This document shows, piece after piece, positions 50,613 through 61,725 of a DNA stretch of 64,000 nt. Under the pieces are notes generated by a model, which had not been told where the DNA came from, ran no database searches, and saw only the letters and a program-made list of their open reading frames with translations. The position numbers and the translations under genes are program-made. The DNA lies in contig NZ_LBMK01000002.1 in the NCBI RefSeq assembly GCF_001005295.1, forward strand, positions 1,061,131-1,125,130. The letters run 5' to 3'. Each line of letters starts with the position of its first letter. Position 1 is the first letter of the stretch. Origin of the DNA: Streptomyces yangpuensis. Lineage in GTDB: Bacteria; Actinomycetota; Actinomycetes; Streptomycetales; Streptomycetaceae.

Positions 50613-51941
50613 ATGCCGACGGCCGAGCAGGACCGCACCAGCCGACGGCTGGCCTGGTGCGTGGCGCACCTGCTGCGCCACGCACCGGACCACGTCGTCA
50701 TCGACACGACCCGCCGGCTCGACCGGCCGACCCTCAAGTACCTCTGCCGCGACGAATGGCTGGCGGCCTCCACCGTCACCCTGCTGCTGCGCCACGGGAC
50801 CGAGGCCGACCGCGGCTACATCGCCCGCAACCCCCGCGTCGTGGGCCGGCCGCTGCCCGGCCTGCCCGGACCTGCCCGCTACGCCCGCCGCCGCACCCCG
50901 CCCGAGCTGCTGCCCGTGCTCCGCGCCGAGCTCGGCCGGGCCCCCGGGGCGCAACCTCTCACCACCGCCGAGCTGATCGCCCTGCTGCGCCGCCACGGCC
51001 GCCGCGGACCACGCGTCCCCCTGGACGTCCTGGCGCTGCCCCACGCGGCGGATCCCACGCTGCTGCTCGCCGAGCACACCCGCCGTCCGCTGCCCGCCGG
51101 CTCCGTCGAGGCCCTGCTGCTCGCCGCCGGCCTGCCCCGGGAGACCGTCCACGGGCTGCTCGCCACCGCCGCGGCGCCGGCCGACGGCCGCACCTGGCAC
51201 CGGCCCGCCGTCCGCGCCGTACGGATGGGCCGCCTCACGCACGAGGAACTCGTCGCCCACGTCGCCCCCGCCCGCCACACCCTGCTCCTCGGCCACCTTC
51301 CCGGGCGCCGCTCCCTGCGCTGGACCCTGCCCGAACAGGCCGGCATGCAGACCGCCGTGATGCGGGCCCTGCGCCCGCTGGGCGACGACCCGCGCCTGTG
51401 GGCGGAGCTGCTGCGGCACGCCCCCGGCCACCCCGGCCCGCTGCCCGCACTGGTGGCCGGCGTCGTCGACGGGACCCTGCCCGCACCGGACGCCGGAGGG
51501 GAGCCGGACCCCGAGCTCGCGCGGGCCGTGCGCCGGCTCGCCCCGACCGCGGCCGAGCCCTGCGGGGGCGTGGAGCGCGAACTGGCCATCGCGAGCCTCG
51601 CCGTGCCCATGGAGAGCGTCGAGGAGGACATCCGCTGGGTGCGCGACTGCCTCGACCGCGGCCTGATCACCGGCGTCGACGTCATCCGGCACAAGCTGCC
51701 TGCCTGCTGGGCCCTCGACGAGGACCACTGGCTCGGCGACGTGGACCACCCCGACCGGCACGACCACCCGGACGCCGTGCTCGCCGCCCACGCCGAGGCG
51801 TACCGGCTGCTCACCGTCGCCCTCGGAGAGGACCCGGAGGCATGGTGGCGCACCGCCCGCACGCTCCCCGACTTCGCCGGAACGCTCCCGCACCTCCTTC
51901 TGCGGGTCACGGAAGGGGGCTCCCTGTCGGGCCGCCCCTGA
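50613..51941 (+). CDS. Hypothetical Leu/Arg-rich helical-repeat protein
   Basis: 442-residue soluble protein of unknown function. Its sequence is almost wholly alpha-helical with repeating LL(A)R/LPxE segments, such as RLAWCVAHLLRHAPDHVV, TAELIALLRRHGRRG and PRLWAELLRHAPGHPGPLPALVAGVV, suggesting HEAT/ARM-like repeats. There is no signal peptide, membrane helix or catalytic motif. ATG 50613 is chosen; an upstream GTG near 50565 is possible. It lies 20 bp before dxr on the same strand. Confidence 0.78.
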   Translation: MPTAEQDRTSRRLAWCVAHLLRHAPDHVVIDTTRRLDRPTLKYLCRDEWLAASTVTLLLRHGTEADRGYIARNPRVVGRPLPGLPGPARYARRRTPPELLPVLRAELGRAPGAQPLTTAELIALLRRHGRRGPRVPLDVLALPHAADPTLLLAEHTRRPLPAGSVEALLLAAGLPRETVHGLLATAAAPADGRTWHRPAVRAVRMGRLTHEELVAHVAPARHTLLLGHLPGRRSLRWTLPEQAGMQTAVMRALRPLGDDPRLWAELLRHAPGHPGPLPALVAGVVDGTLPAPDAGGEPDPELARAVRRLAPTAAEPCGGVERELAIASLAVPMESVEEDIRWVRDCLDRGLITGVDVIRHKLPACWALDEDHWLGDVDHPDRHDHPDAVLAAHAEAYRLLTVALGEDPEAWWRTARTLPDFAGTLPHLLLRVTEGGSLSGRP

Positions 51942-51961
51942 CTTGCGGCAACAATGGGGGC

Positions 51962-53215
51962 ATGAGCGACCGTCCAGCCCCCCTCGCCGACCCGCACCTC
52001 CTCTTCGATGCCGCGGCCGGCCGCCGGGACATCGTGATCCTCGGGTCCACCGGCTCCATCGGCACCCAGGCCATCGACCTCGCGCTGCGCAACCCGGACC
52101 GGTTCCGGGTCACCGCCCTGTCCGCCGCCGGCGGCCGGGTGGCGCTGCTGGCCGAACAGGCCCGGCTGCTGCGCGTGGAGAAGGTGGCCGTCGCCCGCGA
52201 GGACGCCGTACCGGCCCTGAAGGAGGCGCTGAGCGCCCAGTACGGTCCGGGCGAGACGCTGCCCGAGATCCTCGCCGGGCCGGACGCCGCGACCGAACTC
52301 GCCGCCTCCCCGTGCCACACCGTCCTCAACGGCATCACCGGCTCCATCGGCCTCGCGCCGACCCTCGCCGCCCTCCGGGCCGGCCGCACCCTGGCACTGG
52401 CCAACAAGGAGTCGCTGATCGTCGGCGGCCCGCTGGTCAAGGCCCTCGCACAGCCCGGCCAGATCATCCCCGTGGACTCCGAGCACGCGGCGCTCTTCCA
52501 GGCGCTGGCCGCCGGCACCCGCGCCGACGTGCGCAAGCTCGTGGTGACCGCCTCCGGCGGCCCCTTCCGCGGCCGCACCCGCGCCGAGCTGGCCGAGGTC
52601 ACCGTCCAGGACGCGCTCGCCCACCCCACCTGGGCCATGGGCCCGGTGATCACCGTCAACTCGGCGACGCTCGTCAACAAGGGTCTGGAGGTCATCGAGG
52701 CCCACCTGCTCTACGACATCCCGTTCGAGCAGATCGAGGTCGTGGTCCACCCCCAGTCGTACGTGCACTCGATGGTGGAGTTCACCGACGGCTCCACGCT
52801 CGCCCAGGCCACCCCGCCGGACATGCGCGGCCCGATCGCGGTCGGCCTCGGCTGGCCCCGGCGGATCCCCGACGCGGCCCCCGCCTTCGACTGGACCAAG
52901 GCCTCCACCTGGGAGTTCTTCCCGCTGGACACCGAGGCCTTCCCCGCCGTGGGCATCGCCCGGCACGTGGGCGCCCTCGGCGGCACCGCCCCGGCCGTGT
53001 TCAACGCCGCGAACGAGGAGTGCGTAGAGGCGTTCCTGGCCGGTCGGCTGCCGTTCACGGCAATCATGGATACGGTCTCTGCCGTGGTCGATGAACACGG
53101 GACGCCGGAGTCGGGAACCTCCCTGACCGTCCAGGACGTCCTTGAAGCAGAGGCCTGGGCCAGGGCCCGGGCGCGGGAGATGGCGGCTCGGGCCGCCGCG
53201 GAGGCGCGCGCATGA
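51962..53215 (+). CDS. dxr: 1-deoxy-D-xylulose 5-phosphate reductoisomerase
   Basis: 417-residue NADPH enzyme converting DXP to 2-C-methyl-D-erythritol 4-phosphate, the committed step of the MEP isoprenoid pathway. The NADPH motif is [15 protein letters not shown], the active-site blocks are [21 protein letters not shown] and [10 protein letters not shown], and the C-terminal domain ends with [13 protein letters not shown]. The stop overlaps the protease ATG by four bases. ispG lies 1.5 kb downstream, so two MEP genes flank the protease. Confidence 0.97.
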   Translation: MSDRPAPLADPHLLFDAAAGRRDIVILGSTGSIGTQAIDLALRNPDRFRVTALSAAGGRVALLAEQARLLRVEKVAVAREDAVPALKEALSAQYGPGETLPEILAGPDAATELAASPCHTVLNGITGSIGLAPTLAALRAGRTLALANKESLIVGGPLVKALAQPGQIIPVDSEHAALFQALAAGTRADVRKLVVTASGGPFRGRTRAELAEVTVQDALAHPTWAMGPVITVNSATLVNKGLEVIEAHLLYDIPFEQIEVVVHPQSYVHSMVEFTDGSTLAQATPPDMRGPIAVGLGWPRRIPDAAPAFDWTKASTWEFFPLDTEAFPAVGIARHVGALGGTAPAVFNAANEECVEAFLAGRLPFTAIMDTVSAVVDEHGTPESGTSLTVQDVLEAEAWARARAREMAARAAAEARA

Positions 53216-54513
53216 CACTTCTGATGACGGTGCTCGGAATCGTGATCTTCGCGGTCGGCCTGCTGGTCTCCATCGCGTGGCACGAGCTGGGACACCTCTC
53301 CACGGCCAAGCTGTTCGGCATTCGCGTGCCGCAGTACATGGTGGGCTTCGGCCCGACCATCTGGTCGCGGAGGAAGGGCGAGACCGAGTACGGGATCAAG
53401 GCCATCCCCATGGGCGGCTACATCCGCATGATCGGGATGTTCCCGCCCGGCGAGGACGGCAGGGTCACCGCCCGGTCCACCTCGCCCTTCCGGTCGATGA
53501 TCGAGGACGCGCGCTCGGCGGCGTACGAGGAGCTCCAGCCCGGCGACGAGGCCCGGCTCTTCTACACGCGCAAGCCGTGGAAGCGCGTGATCGTGATGTT
53601 CGCCGGCCCGTTCATGAACCTGGTCCTGGCCGTGGCGATCTTCCTCACCACGCTGATGACCTTCGGGCTGAACACCCAGACCACCTCGGTCGCCACCGTC
53701 TCGGACTGCGTCATCCAGCAGAGCGAGAAGCGCGACAAGTGCCTGCCGGGTGACCCGGCCGCACCCGCCAGGGCCGCCGGCCTCAAGGCGGGCGACAAGA
53801 TCGTCGCCTTCAACGGCCGCCCCGTCGACGACTGGTCCGCCCTCCAGAAGGACATCCGGGCCACCGTCGGGCCCGCCACGATCACCGTGGTCCGGGCCGG
53901 CGAGCGCCTCGACCTCACGGCGAACCTGATCGAGAACAAGGTCGCCAAGACGGACGGCAGCGGCAGGTACGTCAAGGACGAGTACGTCACCGCCGGCTTC
54001 CTCGGCTTCGCGCCCGCCTCCGGCTACGTACCGCAGTCCTTCGGCCAGTCCGCCGAGCGCATGGGCGAGATGATGGAGGCCGGCGTGCAGTCGCTGGTCG
54101 CCCTGCCGTCGAAGGTCCCGGACCTGTGGGACGCGGCCTTCAACGGGGCCGAGCGCAAGCAGGACAGCCCGATGGGCGTCGTCGGCGCGGCGCGCGTCAG
54201 CGGTGAGATCTTCACCCTCGACATCCCCGCCCAGCACCAGCTGGTGTTCTTCCTCAACCTGCTGGCCGGCTTCAACCTCTCGCTGTTCCTGTTCAACATG
54301 CTGCCGCTGCTCCCGCTCGACGGCGGGCACATCGCCGGCGCCCTGTGGGAGTCGCTGCGGCGGGGCGTGGCACGGATCTTCCGCCGCCCCGACCCCGGCC
54401 CGTTCGACGTGGCGAAGCTGATGCCCGTCGCGTATGTGGTCGCGGGCCTGTTCATCTGCTTCACCCTGCTGGTGATGGTCGCGGACGTGGTGAACCCGAT
54501 CAAGATCACCTAG
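53212..54513 (+). CDS. RseP-like site-2 intramembrane metalloprotease (M50)
   Basis: 433-residue membrane zinc protease. The HExxH zinc motif is HELGH (residues 24-28) in the first helix, and the third ligand is in [15 protein letters not shown] near the C-terminus. A PDZ domain occupies about residues 170-260 ([17 protein letters not shown]). Homologues cleave anti-sigma factors or other membrane substrates after a first cut outside (in actinobacteria, Rip1-type). Translationally coupled to dxr by ATGA. A strong terminator follows. Confidence 0.93.
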   Translation: MTLLMTVLGIVIFAVGLLVSIAWHELGHLSTAKLFGIRVPQYMVGFGPTIWSRRKGETEYGIKAIPMGGYIRMIGMFPPGEDGRVTARSTSPFRSMIEDARSAAYEELQPGDEARLFYTRKPWKRVIVMFAGPFMNLVLAVAIFLTTLMTFGLNTQTTSVATVSDCVIQQSEKRDKCLPGDPAAPARAAGLKAGDKIVAFNGRPVDDWSALQKDIRATVGPATITVVRAGERLDLTANLIENKVAKTDGSGRYVKDEYVTAGFLGFAPASGYVPQSFGQSAERMGEMMEAGVQSLVALPSKVPDLWDAAFNGAERKQDSPMGVVGAARVSGEIFTLDIPAQHQLVFFLNLLAGFNLSLFLFNMLPLLPLDGGHIAGALWESLRRGVARIFRRPDPGPFDVAKLMPVAYVVAGLFICFTLLVMVADVVNPIKIT

Positions 54514-54541
54514 CGCGCGGGGGGCGTACCTCAGTCGTATC

Positions 54542-54570
54542 GGAGCCGGGCACGGATCGTGCCCGGCTCC
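54542..54570 (+). terminator. Terminator after the RseP-like gene
   Basis: Perfect 13-bp stem GGAGCCGGGCACG / CGTGCCCGGCTCC with a 3-base loop, 28 bp after the stop. It separates dxr-protease from ispG. Confidence 0.85.
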
Positions 54571-54688
54571 CTACGTTCGGGTGGCACACCCCCTCGGATG
54601 CACGGCCCGCCCCCGGGTTGGCGTAATCTCGAAGCCTGGAGCCCGCCGATCTCGGGACCTTGATCCACACCTTGGGGTTGCACAGCAG

Positions 54689-55846
<1,158 letters not shown>

Positions 55847-55922
55847 CTCCTTTCTCGGGCTCGCCTCGCGCGGGCGCCGGGAATACCGACAGCGGTCTCT
55901 GCCGAGCGCGCCGCAGGCGTCC

Positions 55923-55969
55923 GGCCCCGGCCCCGTTCCCGCAGTTCGGGAGCGGGGCCGGGGCCTTTT
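55923..55969 (+). terminator. Rho-independent terminator after ispG
   Basis: Perfect 13-bp arms GGCCCCGGCCCCG (55923-55935) and CGGGGCCGGGGCC (55953-55965), then TTTT. Confidence 0.92.
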
Positions 55970-56047
55970 CGTGACCTGCAGACGCGGCATCGCAGGGCGC
56001 CGCCGGGTACAGTGCGGAGATCAGCAGACTTGCACGGTGAGGCCCCA

Positions 56048-56893
56048 GTGTTGACGCAGACCACCACCCGGGTCCTTGAGCCCAGTGATCTCGACGCCGC
56101 GCTCGACATCCTCGGACGCGAGCCGGTCGAGAACGCCTTCGTCACCTCCCGGGTCCAGGTCGCCGGACTCGACCCGTGGCGCCTGGGCGGCGAGATGTGG
56201 GGCTGGTACGCCGACGGCGAGCTCCGCTCCCTCTGCTACGCCGGAGCCAACCTCGTCCCCGTCTGCGCCGAGCCCGACGCCGTACGCGCCTTCGCCGACC
56301 GGGCCCGCCGCACCGGCCGCCGCTGCTCCTCCATCGTCGGCCCGGCCGAGCCCACCCGGCTGCTGTGGCAGCTCCTCGAACCCAGCTGGGGCCCCGCCCG
56401 CGAGGTCCGCGCCCACCAGCCCCTCATGGTCATCGACCGTCCGTCCACCACGGTCGCGGCGGACCCGCAGGTCCGCCGGATCCGCAAGAACGAGATGGAC
56501 CTGATCATGCCCGCCTGCGTGGCCATGTTCACCGAGGAGGTCGGCGTCTCGCCGATGGCCGGCGACGGCGGCCTGCTGTACCAGGCCCGCGTCGCCGAGC
56601 TCGTCGCCGGCGGCCGCTCCTTCGCCCGCGTCGAGGACGGCAAGATCGTCTTCAAGGCGGAGATCGGCGCCGCCACCTCCCGCGCCTGCCAGATCCAGGG
56701 CGTCTGGGTGGCCCCCGAGTTCCGTGGCCGCGGGCACTCCGAGACCGGGATGGCCGCCGTCGTCGAGTACGCGCTGCGCGACGTGGCGCCCGTGGTCAGC
56801 CTCTATGTCAATGACTTCAACACCGCGGCGCGGGCGGCCTACCGGCGCGTGGGCTTCCGTGAGGTCGGCGCGTTCATGAGCGTGCTGTTCTGA
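56048..56893 (+). CDS. GNAT-family acetyltransferase with N-terminal DUF4081-like domain
   Basis: 281-residue protein. The N-terminal half (ALDILGREPVENAFVTSRVQ...CYAGANLVPV) is a regulatory or inactive GNAT-like domain. The C-terminal half holds the acetyl-CoA motif VWVAPEFRGRGHSETGMAAVVEYAL and the late strand YVNDFNTAARAAYRRVGFREVG. The GTG at 56048, with GGTGAGG six bases upstream, is preferred over the longer frame from 56012. The substrate (an amine or protein) is unknown; it is a conserved neighbour of ispG and proS in Streptomyces as I recall. Confidence 0.85.
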   Translation: MLTQTTTRVLEPSDLDAALDILGREPVENAFVTSRVQVAGLDPWRLGGEMWGWYADGELRSLCYAGANLVPVCAEPDAVRAFADRARRTGRRCSSIVGPAEPTRLLWQLLEPSWGPAREVRAHQPLMVIDRPSTTVAADPQVRRIRKNEMDLIMPACVAMFTEEVGVSPMAGDGGLLYQARVAELVAGGRSFARVEDGKIVFKAEIGAATSRACQIQGVWVAPEFRGRGHSETGMAAVVEYALRDVAPVVSLYVNDFNTAARAAYRRVGFREVGAFMSVLF

Positions 56894-56955
56894 ACCACCA
56901 GGAGACTCGGGCTGCGGCATTCCGGCGCACCCTTACCGCGAAGTAGGGTCAGCGC

Positions 56956-57498
56956 ATGCTGCCTTCCGGAGTCCGTATCGGCCCCCTCGACCTCGCCGGC
57001 CGCGTGGACGAGGCCCTGCGCGTGCAGGCCGTTGCCTTCGGCCTCAGCGAGGAGGAGGTCGGCATCCGGCGCTACATCGTCCAGCGCCACATGACCTGCA
57101 AGGGCGCCCGCGCCCTCGGGGCCTTCGCCGAGGACGGCGCGCTCACCGGATTCGTGTACGGGATGCCGAACGACCGCACCCACTGGTGGTCCACCATCGT
57201 CGAGCCCTACCTGCGGGCCGGCGGGCACGAGGACTGGCTCGACGGGTCCTTCGTCATCACCGAACTGCACGTCCACCCCGGCTTCCAGGGCCACGGCGTC
57301 GGCCGCGCCCTGATCACCACCCTCACCGACGCGGCGTCCGAGCCCCGGTCGATCCTTTCCGCCATCGACACCGAGAGTCCCGCCCGCGGCCTCTACCGGG
57401 CCCTCGGCTACGTCGACCTCGCCCGCCAGGTGCACTTCCCGAGCGCGAGCCTCCCGTACGCCGTCATGGGCGCCCCGCTGCCGCTGACCAGGCCCTGA
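56956..57498 (+). CDS. GNAT-family N-acetyltransferase
   Basis: 180-residue single-domain acetyltransferase. The acetyl-CoA motif is ELHVHPGFQGHGVGRALITTL (about residues 101-121), followed by SPARGLYRALGYVDL. The N-terminus (LPSGVRIGPLDLAGRVDEALRVQAVAFGL) forms the substrate side. The acceptor is unknown. It lies 43 bp before proS and 62 bp after the preceding GNAT gene, so the three may be co-transcribed. Confidence 0.87.
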   Translation: MLPSGVRIGPLDLAGRVDEALRVQAVAFGLSEEEVGIRRYIVQRHMTCKGARALGAFAEDGALTGFVYGMPNDRTHWWSTIVEPYLRAGGHEDWLDGSFVITELHVHPGFQGHGVGRALITTLTDAASEPRSILSAIDTESPARGLYRALGYVDLARQVHFPSASLPYAVMGAPLPLTRP

Positions 57499-57541
57499 AA
57501 CGGGTTACCGGGGGCCGACGGTGCCCCGGTAACCTCCGGGC

Positions 57542-59251
57542 ATGTCCACACATCACGTACAGCGCATGTCCCGCCTCATGGCCAAGACCCTCCGCGAGGA
57601 CCCGGCCGACGCCGAAACCCTCAGCCACCGGCTCCTGGTCCGGGCCGGATACGTCCGGCGCAGCTCGGCCGGCGTGTGGACATGGCTGCCGCTCGGCAAG
57701 CGGGTCCTGGACAACGTCAGCCGTGTCGTCCGCGAGGAGATGGACGCCATCGGCGCCCAGGAGGTGCTGCTGCCGGCCCTGCTGCCGAAGGAACCGTACG
57801 AGGTCAGCGGACGCTGGTCGGAATACGGAGACCTGCTGTTCCGGCTCAGGGACCGCAAGGGTGCGGACTACCTGCTCGGCCCCACCCACGAGGAGATCTT
57901 CACCCTGGTGGTGAAGGACCAGTGCACCTCGTACAAGGACCTGCCGGTCATGCTGTACCAGATCCAGACGAAGTACCGCGACGAGGCCCGGCCCCGGTCC
58001 GGCGTGCTGCGCGGCCGCGAGTTCCAGATGAAGGACTCCTACTCCTTCGACGTGTCCGACGAGGGGCTGGAGGAGTCCTACCGGCTCCACCGCGAGGCCT
58101 ACGTCCGCATCTTCGAGCGGCTGGGCCTGGACCACCGGATCGTCTCCGCGGTGTCGGGGGCGATGGGCGGGTCGGCGTCCGAGGAGTTCCTGGCGCCGGC
58201 CGAAGCGGGCGAGGACACCTTCGTGGACTGCCCCTCCTGCGACTACGCCGCCAACACGGAGGCCGTGACCTTCGCGCTGACCCCCGTCTCCGCGGAGCAC
58301 CCGCCGCTGGAGGAGGTCGACACCCCCGACACCCCGACGATCGAGACCCTGGCGGCGCACCTCAAGGTCCCCGCCTCGGCGACGCTGAAGAACCTCCTGG
58401 TCAAGGTCGACGGCGAGATCGTCGCCGTGGGCGTGCCCGGGGACCGGGAGGTGGACCTCGGCAAACTGGGCGAGCACCTGGCCCCGGCGGTCGTCGAGCT
58501 GGTCACGGCCGAGGACTTCACGGACCGGCCCGACCTCGTACGCGGCTACGTGGGCCCGCAGGGCCTGGGGAAGGTCCGCTACCTGGCCGACCCGCGGGTC
58601 GCGCCGGGCACCGCCTGGGTGACCGGGGCCAACAAGGCCGACACGCACGCCCGCAACGTGGTCTGCGGCCGCGACTTCGAGGTGGACCAGTACCTGGACG
58701 TGGTCGTCGTGGAGCCGGGCGACCCCTGCCCCTCCTGCGGCGCGGGCCTGCGGCTCGACCGGGCCATCGAGATCGGCCACATCTTCCAGCTCGGCCGCAA
58801 GTACGCGGACGCCTTCGGGCTGGACGTGCTGGGCCGCGAGGGCAAGCCGGTCCGGGTCACCATGGGCTCCTACGGCATCGGCGTCTCCCGCGCAGTCGCG
58901 GCCCTCGCCGAACAGACCGCCGACGAGCGCGGTCTGTGCTGGCCGGCGGCGGTGGCCCCGGCCGACGTCCACGTGGTGGCCGCGGGCAAGGCGGTACCGC
59001 TGGCCCTGGCGGAGGATGCGGCCGCGGCCCTCGCGGGCTCCGGCCTCCGGGTCCTGCTGGACGACCGCCCGGGCCTCTCCCCGGGCGTGAAGCTCACGGA
59101 CGCGGAGCTGATCGGCGTCCCGTGGATCCTGGTGGCCGGCCGCCGCTCGGCCGACGGCGTGGTCGAACTCCAGAACCGCGCCACCGGCACCCGCGAAGAA
59201 CTCCCCCTCCCCGAGGCCCTCACCCGCCTCTCCGGCCCCGCAGGCGTTTGA
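57542..59251 (+). CDS. proS: Prolyl-tRNA synthetase, bacterial type with editing domain
   Basis: 569-residue class II synthetase that charges tRNA-Pro. Motif 1 region is [25 protein letters not shown], motif 2 is [27 protein letters not shown] and motif 3 is [17 protein letters not shown]. Between motifs 2 and 3 lies the INS editing domain (about residues 230-390, with [16 protein letters not shown]), which removes Ala mischarged onto tRNA-Pro. The C-terminal anticodon domain follows. Length is typical. Confidence 0.97.
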   Translation: MSTHHVQRMSRLMAKTLREDPADAETLSHRLLVRAGYVRRSSAGVWTWLPLGKRVLDNVSRVVREEMDAIGAQEVLLPALLPKEPYEVSGRWSEYGDLLFRLRDRKGADYLLGPTHEEIFTLVVKDQCTSYKDLPVMLYQIQTKYRDEARPRSGVLRGREFQMKDSYSFDVSDEGLEESYRLHREAYVRIFERLGLDHRIVSAVSGAMGGSASEEFLAPAEAGEDTFVDCPSCDYAANTEAVTFALTPVSAEHPPLEEVDTPDTPTIETLAAHLKVPASATLKNLLVKVDGEIVAVGVPGDREVDLGKLGEHLAPAVVELVTAEDFTDRPDLVRGYVGPQGLGKVRYLADPRVAPGTAWVTGANKADTHARNVVCGRDFEVDQYLDVVVVEPGDPCPSCGAGLRLDRAIEIGHIFQLGRKYADAFGLDVLGREGKPVRVTMGSYGIGVSRAVAALAEQTADERGLCWPAAVAPADVHVVAAGKAVPLALAEDAAAALAGSGLRVLLDDRPGLSPGVKLTDAELIGVPWILVAGRRSADGVVELQNRATGTREELPLPEALTRLSGPAGV

Positions 59252-59329
59252 GGCGGCCCGCTCCCTCGGCCCCGCCGGCGGGTGAGGCGCGGGGTCCGGG
59301 GCGGCGCCCGGGGAACGGTGGAGGGCGGG

Positions 59330-59347
59330 GCGGGGCGAAAGCCCCGC
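59330..59347. terminator. Hairpin between convergent proS and slipin genes
   Basis: GCGGGGC / GCCCCGC with a GAAA tetraloop in the 112-bp convergent gap; probably terminates in both directions. Confidence 0.6.
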
Positions 59348-59363
59348 GCAGCGGCTGCGACGG

Positions 59364-60305
59364 CTACGGCGGGGACTCGTCCGGGAACGGCGTCGGCTCC
59401 GCGGCCCCGAGGGCCGGCTCCGCCGCCGCCCGGTCGAGAGCCGCCGCCCCGTCCATGCCCGCGGTGTCGACCTCGGCCGGCCCGGGGCCTTCGGAAGCCG
59501 GGCCGGCCGAGGCCGGGTCCTCCCGCGCTGCCGCCGCCGGAGGCGGTGGCGCGGCGCGCTCCAGGAAGCGCAGCAGCTCCACCGGGAACGGCAGCACCAG
59601 CGTGGAGTTCTTCTCGGCGGCGACGGCCACGATCGTGTGCAGCAGGCGCAGCTGGAGCGCCGCGGGCTGCTCCGACATGACCTCCGCCGCCTCGGCGAGC
59701 TTGTGCGAGGCCTGCAGCTCCGCGTCCGCGTTGATCACGCGGGCCCGGCGCTCGCGGTCGGCCTCCGCCTGCCGGGCCATCGACCGCTTCATCGTCTCCG
59801 GCAGGGAGACGTCCTTGATCTCGACCCGGTCGATCTGCACCCCCCAGCCCACCGCCGGGCTGTCGATCATCAGCTCCAGGCCCTGGTTGAGCATCTCCCG
59901 GTTGGACAGCAGGTCGTCCAGGTCGGACTTGCCGATGATGGACCTCAGCGAGGTCTGCGCCATCTGCGAGACGGCGAAGCGGTAGTCCTCCACCGCCACG
60001 ACCGCGCTCGCCGGGTCGACGACCTTGAAGTAGACGACCGCGTCCACCCGCACGGTGACGTTGTCCCGGGTGATGCCCTCCTGCGCCGGCACCGGCAGCG
60101 TCACGATCTGCATGTTCACCTTGTGGAGCCGGTCGATCACGGGAACGATCACCGTGAAGCCAGGAGGCCGTATCTCCTCCCGCAGCCTGCCGAAGCGGAA
60201 AACCAGGCCACGCTCGTACTGCTTCACCACCCGGGCCGCGGCGCCCATGTAGACCAGGGCGCCCACACCCGCGGCGACCACCGCTGTCAGCAGTTCCTCG
60301 ACCAT
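59364..60305 (-). CDS. Slipin / SPFH-domain membrane protein
   Basis: 313-residue stomatin-like protein. An N-terminal membrane helix (LLTAVVAAGVGALVYMGAAARVV) precedes the SPFH/band 7 domain (QYERGLVFRFGRLREEIRPPG; VTVRVDAVVYFKVVDPASAVVAVEDY; LPETMKRSMARQAEADRERRARVINADAE). A Pro/Ala/Glu-rich tail of about 65 residues follows. Such proteins oligomerise into membrane microdomains and often associate with an NfeD partner, which is not adjacent here. It begins 42 bp beyond the stop of the phosphotransferase-fold gene on the same strand. Confidence 0.9.
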   Translation of the reverse strand: MVEELLTAVVAAGVGALVYMGAAARVVKQYERGLVFRFGRLREEIRPPGFTVIVPVIDRLHKVNMQIVTLPVPAQEGITRDNVTVRVDAVVYFKVVDPASAVVAVEDYRFAVSQMAQTSLRSIIGKSDLDDLLSNREMLNQGLELMIDSPAVGWGVQIDRVEIKDVSLPETMKRSMARQAEADRERRARVINADAELQASHKLAEAAEVMSEQPAALQLRLLHTIVAVAAEKNSTLVLPFPVELLRFLERAAPPPPAAAAREDPASAGPASEGPGPAEVDTAGMDGAAALDRAAAEPALGAAEPTPFPDESPP

Positions 60306-60347
60306 GACGGCCCCCTGCCGGACATACCTTCCTACCTACGGTATGCC

Positions 60348-61250
60348 CTACAGCCAGGCCGCGAACTCCAGGAGCAGCTCCGCGTCCCGGCGGCGTCCCG
60401 CGGCCAGGGCCCGGTTGCCCGACTCCACCGCCCGGAAGAGCGTCCAGCCCCGCAGCCGCTCCCGGTCCACGTCCAGCGCGTCCGCCAGCTTGTTCACCCG
60501 GCGCCGGGCGCCCGCCGCACCCGCCGAGGAGGCCACCTGGTCCTCAAGCCGGTCCCGGACCAGCCGCGCCAGGTCGTACGCCCGCTCGCCGACCAGCGGA
60601 TCGGGGCCCACCGTCAGCCACGGCGCCCGCTCACCGGCCAGCACCTTGCCCTGCCGGAAGTTCCCGTGGAGCAGCAGTTCCTCCGGCGGGGCCGCCACCA
60701 GCTCCGCCCGCAGCGCCAGAGCGGTCTCGGCCAGCGCCCGGGCCTCCGCCGGAGCCGCCCGCAGGGCCTGCGACTGGTGCCCGGTCCGCTCGGCCACCGT
60801 CTCCCAGTCGTGCCCGGCCGGCGGGGCCACCCACAGCCGGCGCAGCGTGCCGCTCGCCTCCAGCAGCGCCTTCGCCTCCGGCAGGGACCGCAGCGACACC
60901 TCCGGGTGCAGCCGTTCCAGCAGCAGCGCCCCGTCCTCCTCGTGGTGCCGTGTGTCGAGGACCCGTACGGCGCCGAAACCGCCCCAGTGCGCCAGCGCGG
61001 CCAGTTCCCGGTCGGGCCGGGCGTGCGGGGGCGCCAGTTTCAGCGCGGCCGGGGTGCCGTCCGCGTAGGTGACGATGACGACCAGACTGCTGCGGCCGCC
61101 CGGGGCCTGCACCCGCTGGGCCCGTACGCCCCGCCGGGACAGCGCGGCCTCGGTGAGCCCGGGCAACCGCCCCAGCCAGTCCGCGTCCTGCGCCGTCTCC
61201 GGCATCTCGCCGAGCGCCCGTACAAGCCGCTCCGGCGGTTCGAAAGCCAT
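60348..61250 (-). CDS. Aminoglycoside/hydroxyurea phosphotransferase-fold protein, likely inactive
   Basis: 300-residue APH(6)/Hur-like kinase fold. The N-lobe Lys is kept (PAALKLA, Lys71), as is Glu82 in the next helix. The catalytic loop, normally HGDLHxxN, reads HGNFRQGK (195-202): catalytic Asp becomes Asn197 and metal-binding Asn becomes Lys202. The DFG-equivalent IDPxxL reads VGPDPL, with the metal-binding Asp replaced by Gly215. The downstream VGERAYDLA helix is kept. This looks like a pseudokinase or nucleotide-binding protein rather than an antibiotic-modifying enzyme. Confidence 0.85.
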   Translation of the reverse strand: MAFEPPERLVRALGEMPETAQDADWLGRLPGLTEAALSRRGVRAQRVQAPGGRSSLVVIVTYADGTPAALKLAPPHARPDRELAALAHWGGFGAVRVLDTRHHEEDGALLLERLHPEVSLRSLPEAKALLEASGTLRRLWVAPPAGHDWETVAERTGHQSQALRAAPAEARALAETALALRAELVAAPPEELLLHGNFRQGKVLAGERAPWLTVGPDPLVGERAYDLARLVRDRLEDQVASSAGAAGARRRVNKLADALDVDRERLRGWTLFRAVESGNRALAAGRRRDAELLLEFAAWL

Positions 61251-61284
61251 GCGTGCGTGGTCCCTTTCAGCTGGTGAGGGCTCG

Positions 61285-61725
61285 CTATGCGCGTTCGGTG
61301 AGCCCAGGGAAGGCTACGCCGACACCACGCCAGCGCGCCGCGCGCACGGCCGCGGCGCTCAGCGCGTCGGCAGCCTCGCGGCGCAGCGGGCCCTCCGCAG
61401 CCCGCACCAGATCGGAGTACGCGCCGGCCACCCGGTCCTCGATCACCGCGGCCAGCCGCTCGGCGTCGGCCGGGGTGCGCACCTCGAACGGCAGGGCGTA
61501 GGCGGCCTCCGAGGGCCGGGGCGTACCGCCCAGCTCCCGCACGGTCCGGGCCAGCGCGTCCCGGCGCGCGAGGTGGCCACCGTACGCCTCCCGGGCCTCC
61601 GTGGCGCGGGCGCCTGTGCTCCGCGCACCGACCACCCCGTACCCGTACGCGGCCGCGTGCTCGGCGGCGAGAGCGGCCTGGGCGGCCTCCAGGGCCCGTC
61701 CGACGGGGGAGGGTTCGGGCTTCAC
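61285..61725 (-). CDS. DUF4439 ferritin-like protein
   Basis: 146-residue, almost wholly alpha-helical protein (AQAALAAEHAAAYGYGVVGA; AREAYGGHLARRDALARTV; AAVIEDRVAGAYSDLVRAAEGPLRREAADALSAAA). The E-x-x-A-x-Y-x-Y and H/R-x-x-R-D patterns fit the ferritin-like DUF4439 bundle; iron binding is unproven. Its ATG overlaps the stop of the upstream lipoprotein gene (ATGA), so the two are made together. The encoded chain lacks a signal peptide, unlike its partner. Confidence 0.82.
   Translation of the reverse strand: MKPEPSPVGRALEAAQAALAAEHAAAYGYGVVGARSTGARATEAREAYGGHLARRDALARTVRELGGTPRPSEAAYALPFEVRTPADAERLAAVIEDRVAGAYSDLVRAAEGPLRREAADALSAAAVRAARWRGVGVAFPGLTERA

Noticed and set aside
60348..61250. 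Aminoglycoside resistance gene
   Set aside because: Catalytic Asp and both metal-binding positions are replaced, so phosphotransfer is unlikely.
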